Source: DASSNR01 sp036278935 | Lineage (GTDB): Bacteria > Gemmatimonadota > Gemmatimonadetes > Gemmatimonadales > Gemmatimonadaceae | Direction: 5' to 3' | DNA length: 8,553 bases | NCBI GenBank assembly: GCA_036278935.1 | Contig: DASUKA010000015.1 | Coordinates: 1-8,553, forward strand | Part shown: piece by piece, positions 6,602-8,553 of the stretch | Position numbering within the stretch: the first letter of the stretch is position 1 | How the letters are laid out: every line of letters starts with the position of its first letter | The notes under the pieces: generated by a model | The model's input: only the letters and a program-made list of their open reading frames with translations | What the model was told of the DNA's origin: nothing | Database searches by the model: none | Translations under genes and position numbers: made by a program

Positions 6602-6626
6602 GGTTGTGTATCGGCTATTTGAAACC
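6589..6626 (+). repeat. Dispersed 38-bp hairpin repeat, copy C
   Basis: This copy matches B at 32 and A at 30 of 38 positions; 26 positions are identical in all three. The hairpin is GGCTGAT (6590-6596) with ATCGGCT (6610-6616), including two G-T pairs, around an inner CGCA-AGGT-TGTG stem-loop, followed by the conserved tail ending TTGAAACC. It lies between the ATPase start and the amine oxidase end. The next 232 bp (6627-6858) hold no gene or remnant I can identify; a small hairpin GTCCG-ATAG-CGGAC at 6719-6732 is the only structure noted. Confidence 0.8.
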
Positions 6627-6858
6627 TTTACCAAGGTCGTCGAACGATCTCGTGCGCCGGGTGACGTTGGAGATCGCGGCCGCCCTCGGCGCATGTAGCC
6701 CGATACCGCGAGGGCCGTGTCCGATAGCGGACCAGCGTGGCGTTGCGCGCACAGAGTGCGTTGCCCGCGATTCGATCAAGCTCCTGAGTGGACAGCCGCC
6801 GACTGACGCGCGCCGCGACACGAGGAGCGAGCTGGTGCTCGACAGTGCAACGGATCCG

Positions 6859-8265
6859 TCACCCGACTTCCAGTATCCGTCGCGCCGCCCGCTCCCCCGA
6901 CGCGAGCGCCCCGTGCACCGTGCCGGTGCTCGCCGGGCGATCGGCTGCTTCGCCCGCGTACCAGATGGTCTGTTGAATCGGCCGGGCCAGCAGCGCCGAC
7001 ATGCGCGAGCCGCCCACCCGCGCATACGAGTACGCGCCACGCGAGAATGGATCTCCGCACCAGTCGTGATAATGCGACGCCACCAGGCACGTACGGACGC
7101 GCCGCTCGGTGACCGAGAGCATAGCGGCGAGCGAGTGCACCGCGCGGCGTTCGAGCTCGGCGGCGGGGAGCGTGGCCAGCGCCGCCGCCGGCGGCCCGCC
7201 CGCCCAGGCGACGAGCACCGGTGCGCGCACCGGATACGCTGACCACCAGACGCGAAAGGGCAACGGGCTCCGCGACTGCATGAAGCTCATCCGCTCGAGC
7301 GTGTGCGCACCGAGTTGCCGGGCGATGCGCGGCTCGAGCCAGAACGGCTCGGCGAAGTGTAGCACGACCTTCACCACGGGGCCCATCACACCAGCTGTGC
7401 TGGCCCGCTCCAGCGCCGGCACCGCCGGATCGAAGCGAATGGCGCCGGTGGATGCCGGCGGGGCATGCAGCACGCCGAGCGGAACCGTGATCAGGATCGC
7501 TCGCGCCAAGAGCCGGCCTCGCTGCACGCCGCGGCCGGCCTGGTATTCCACTTCCACGCGCTCGCGCTCCCATCGAACCACCGACACCGTGGTGCTCAGC
7601 CGAACGTGCTCGCCGAGGGGTCGCGCGAGCGCGCGGATCAGGCTGCCGTAGCCATCCACCAATCGCCCGATGCGCACCTCACGCGGGTCGTATGCCGGTG
7701 CCATCGTCTGGGCCAGCCATCGCTCACTCACCACCTTCGGGTCCGCCGCGTCGAAGCCCTCCACGAATTGCCTGGCCATCGCCCGATCCGCCGCGGGCAG
7801 CCGGCTTCGATTGGCGCGCAGGCCCTCGGCGAGCGAGCGGTCCGGATCGCAATGCGGATCGAGGCTGGCCAGCACGCGATCGATGCGTGACCACATGTCA
7901 CGAGCCGGGATGAGTCGTGTGCCGAGCCGCTCGAATCGGTCGCCGGCGATGTCGAGCGCTCGCAGCCCGTAGCGCTCCGCGAGGCGCGGGATGGGTGGTG
8001 CAGCGCCGTGGATGAACTCCGCGCCGAGCTCGATGGGTGTCAGACACCCGGGCGCCCACTCGGTGGCGATGCGGCCGCCCGTGCGGCCGCGGGCCTCCAG
8101 CACCACACACTCGGCGCCGCCTTCGACGAGGACGTTCGCCGCGGCAAGACCGGCCGCCCCCGCGCCGACGATGATGACGTCGGTATCGACACGTTGCCGC
8201 CCGCTGCCGGTCCTGGCGCGCGTGCGGCGGTCAGAGCGATCGGCGGGCTTGCGCGCACTCGTCAT
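6859..8265 (-). CDS. Flavin-dependent amine oxidase (monoamine oxidase family)
   Basis: This 468-residue protein of the FAD-dependent amine oxidase family would oxidise a primary or secondary amine to an imine with transfer of electrons to O2 or another acceptor. The substrate is not deducible. The dinucleotide-binding motif VGAGAAGLAAANVLVEGG (residues 33-50) leads into VVLEARGRTGGRI (54-66), then ELGAEFIHG (79-87). Near the C-terminus are GDPFSRGAYSY and the second FAD-binding motif WYAGEAADRPASTGTVHGAL followed by ASGERAA. The 28 basic residues before the FAD motif form an unstructured-looking N-terminus, not a clear signal peptide. The ATG at 8265 is the first possible start, because an in-frame TGA lies at 8274-8272; only a weak GAGAG precedes it. 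It is divergent from the membrane protein gene at 8369. The gene appears intact. Confidence 0.9.
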   Translation of the reverse strand: MTSARKPADRSDRRTRARTGSGRQRVDTDVIIVGAGAAGLAAANVLVEGGAECVVLEARGRTGGRIATEWAPGCLTPIELGAEFIHGAAPPIPRLAERYGLRALDIAGDRFERLGTRLIPARDMWSRIDRVLASLDPHCDPDRSLAEGLRANRSRLPAADRAMARQFVEGFDAADPKVVSERWLAQTMAPAYDPREVRIGRLVDGYGSLIRALARPLGEHVRLSTTVSVVRWERERVEVEYQAGRGVQRGRLLARAILITVPLGVLHAPPASTGAIRFDPAVPALERASTAGVMGPVVKVVLHFAEPFWLEPRIARQLGAHTLERMSFMQSRSPLPFRVWWSAYPVRAPVLVAWAGGPPAAALATLPAAELERRAVHSLAAMLSVTERRVRTCLVASHYHDWCGDPFSRGAYSYARVGGSRMSALLARPIQQTIWYAGEAADRPASTGTVHGALASGERAARRILEVG

Positions 8266-8305
8266 GGACTCTCACATTCATCGTGAACTGCTCCTTCGTG
8301 GGGGC

Positions 8306-8322
8306 GGCCGCACGTTGCGGCC
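8306..8322. repeat. Short perfect hairpin in the divergent intergenic region
   Basis: GGCCGCA (8306-8312) and TGCGGCC (8316-8322) form a perfect 7-bp stem around CGT. It lies between the divergent amine oxidase and membrane-protein genes, where an operator is possible. With only one copy and a GC-rich setting, chance is also possible. Confidence 0.35.
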
Positions 8323-8368
8323 CAGCAAGCCTGGACTCCACCTTCGCGCGCAAAGATAGAGCATAGCC

Positions 8369-8553
8369 ATGCATGCCGCAGTCGCGTCCCACCTCGCCGC
8401 GTGGGAGAACTTCTACCTCATTACGGGTCCGTCCGCCGCGGCACTCACCGGCTTGCAATTCGTGGTCATGGCGTTGGTGGCGGACCGGGAAGCGGGCAGT
8501 TCGCTCAGCGTGTCGGCTTTCGGGACGCCCACCATTCTGCACTTCTGCATGGT
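8369..8553 (+). CDS. Hypothetical integral membrane protein, N-terminal part (3' end outside window)
   Basis: From the ATG at 8369 the frame stays open to the window end (61 complete codons). The product begins MHAAVASHLAAWENFYLITG, continues GPSAAALTGLQFVVMALVAD as a likely membrane segment, then AFGTPTILHFCMV entering what may be a second one. This WENFY...GLQFVVMALVA...FGTPT pattern resembles small uncharacterised membrane proteins I associate with Gemmatimonadota and Acidobacteria, from memory only. No strong ribosome-binding site is visible (AAAGATAGAG lies upstream). A second ATG at 8373 is out of frame. The function is unknown. Confidence 0.7.
   Translation, partial: MHAAVASHLAAWENFYLITGPSAAALTGLQFVVMALVADREAGSSLSVSAFGTPTILHFCM

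Noticed and set aside
1364..6626. The 38-bp repeat as CRISPR repeats: similar length, internal dyad, and a TTTGAAAC end like many CRISPR repeats.
   Set aside because: Copies are 1.5 and 3.7 kb apart with genes between them, no regular spacers, no cas genes, and too much divergence between copies.
1364..6626. The repeats as integron attC sites.
   Set aside because: The core motifs RYYYAAC and GTTRRRY are not found at the ends of the copies, and no integrase or attI is in the window. Only the gene-then-repeat arrangement is suggestive.
6627..6858. A possible gene remnant between repeat C and the amine oxidase.
   Set aside because: Frames on both strands gave no recognisable family motif, and the open frames here are extensions of shadow frames.

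Overview
The window is uniformly high in G+C and has no IS transposase, rRNA or tRNA gene. The TolB/TPR-type tail at the left edge and the short membrane gene at the right edge resemble proteins common in soil bacteria of the Gemmatimonadota. That placement is a guess from protein style, because no marker gene is present.

Layout. Positions 1-1199 hold the 3' part of a + strand TPR protein. Positions 1200-1454 are intergenic. They hold a striking alternating inverted repeat (1293-1324) and the first copy (A) of a 38-bp dispersed repeat. Positions 1455-2581 lie on the - strand, with an intact CcbP-type calcium-binding protein gene, an intact higA antitoxin gene and a frame-broken higB toxin gene overlapping higA. 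Divergent from these, at 2582, is a Phd/YefM-type antitoxin gene with no toxin, whose normal 3' end is lost. Repeat copy B follows at 2876-2913. From 5172 down to 2920 (- strand) lies a nearly full-length family GH89 alpha-N-acetylglucosaminidase. It has both catalytic glutamates, but it is cut by an in-frame TAG and has no in-frame start codon at the 5' end. Upstream of it on the same strand is an intact AAA_14/DUF4143 ATPase (5319-6563). Its putative promoter reaches into repeat copy C (6589-6626). Positions 6627-6858 hold nothing I can identify. A flavin-dependent amine oxidase (6859-8265, - strand) and a divergent membrane protein gene (8369 to the window end, + strand) complete the window.

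How it fits together. The genes do not form one pathway. The segment between repeats A and C looks like accessory DNA in decay: orphan antitoxins, a broken toxin, a damaged glycosidase, and two intact genes of patchy distribution (ccbP-like and the DUF4143 ATPase). The outer genes (TPR, amine oxidase, membrane protein) look like ordinary chromosomal background. The most useful leads are the three-copy hairpin repeat, the inverted-repeat array with no obvious target promoter, and the amber codon in the glycosidase. I do not see a complete new biological system.
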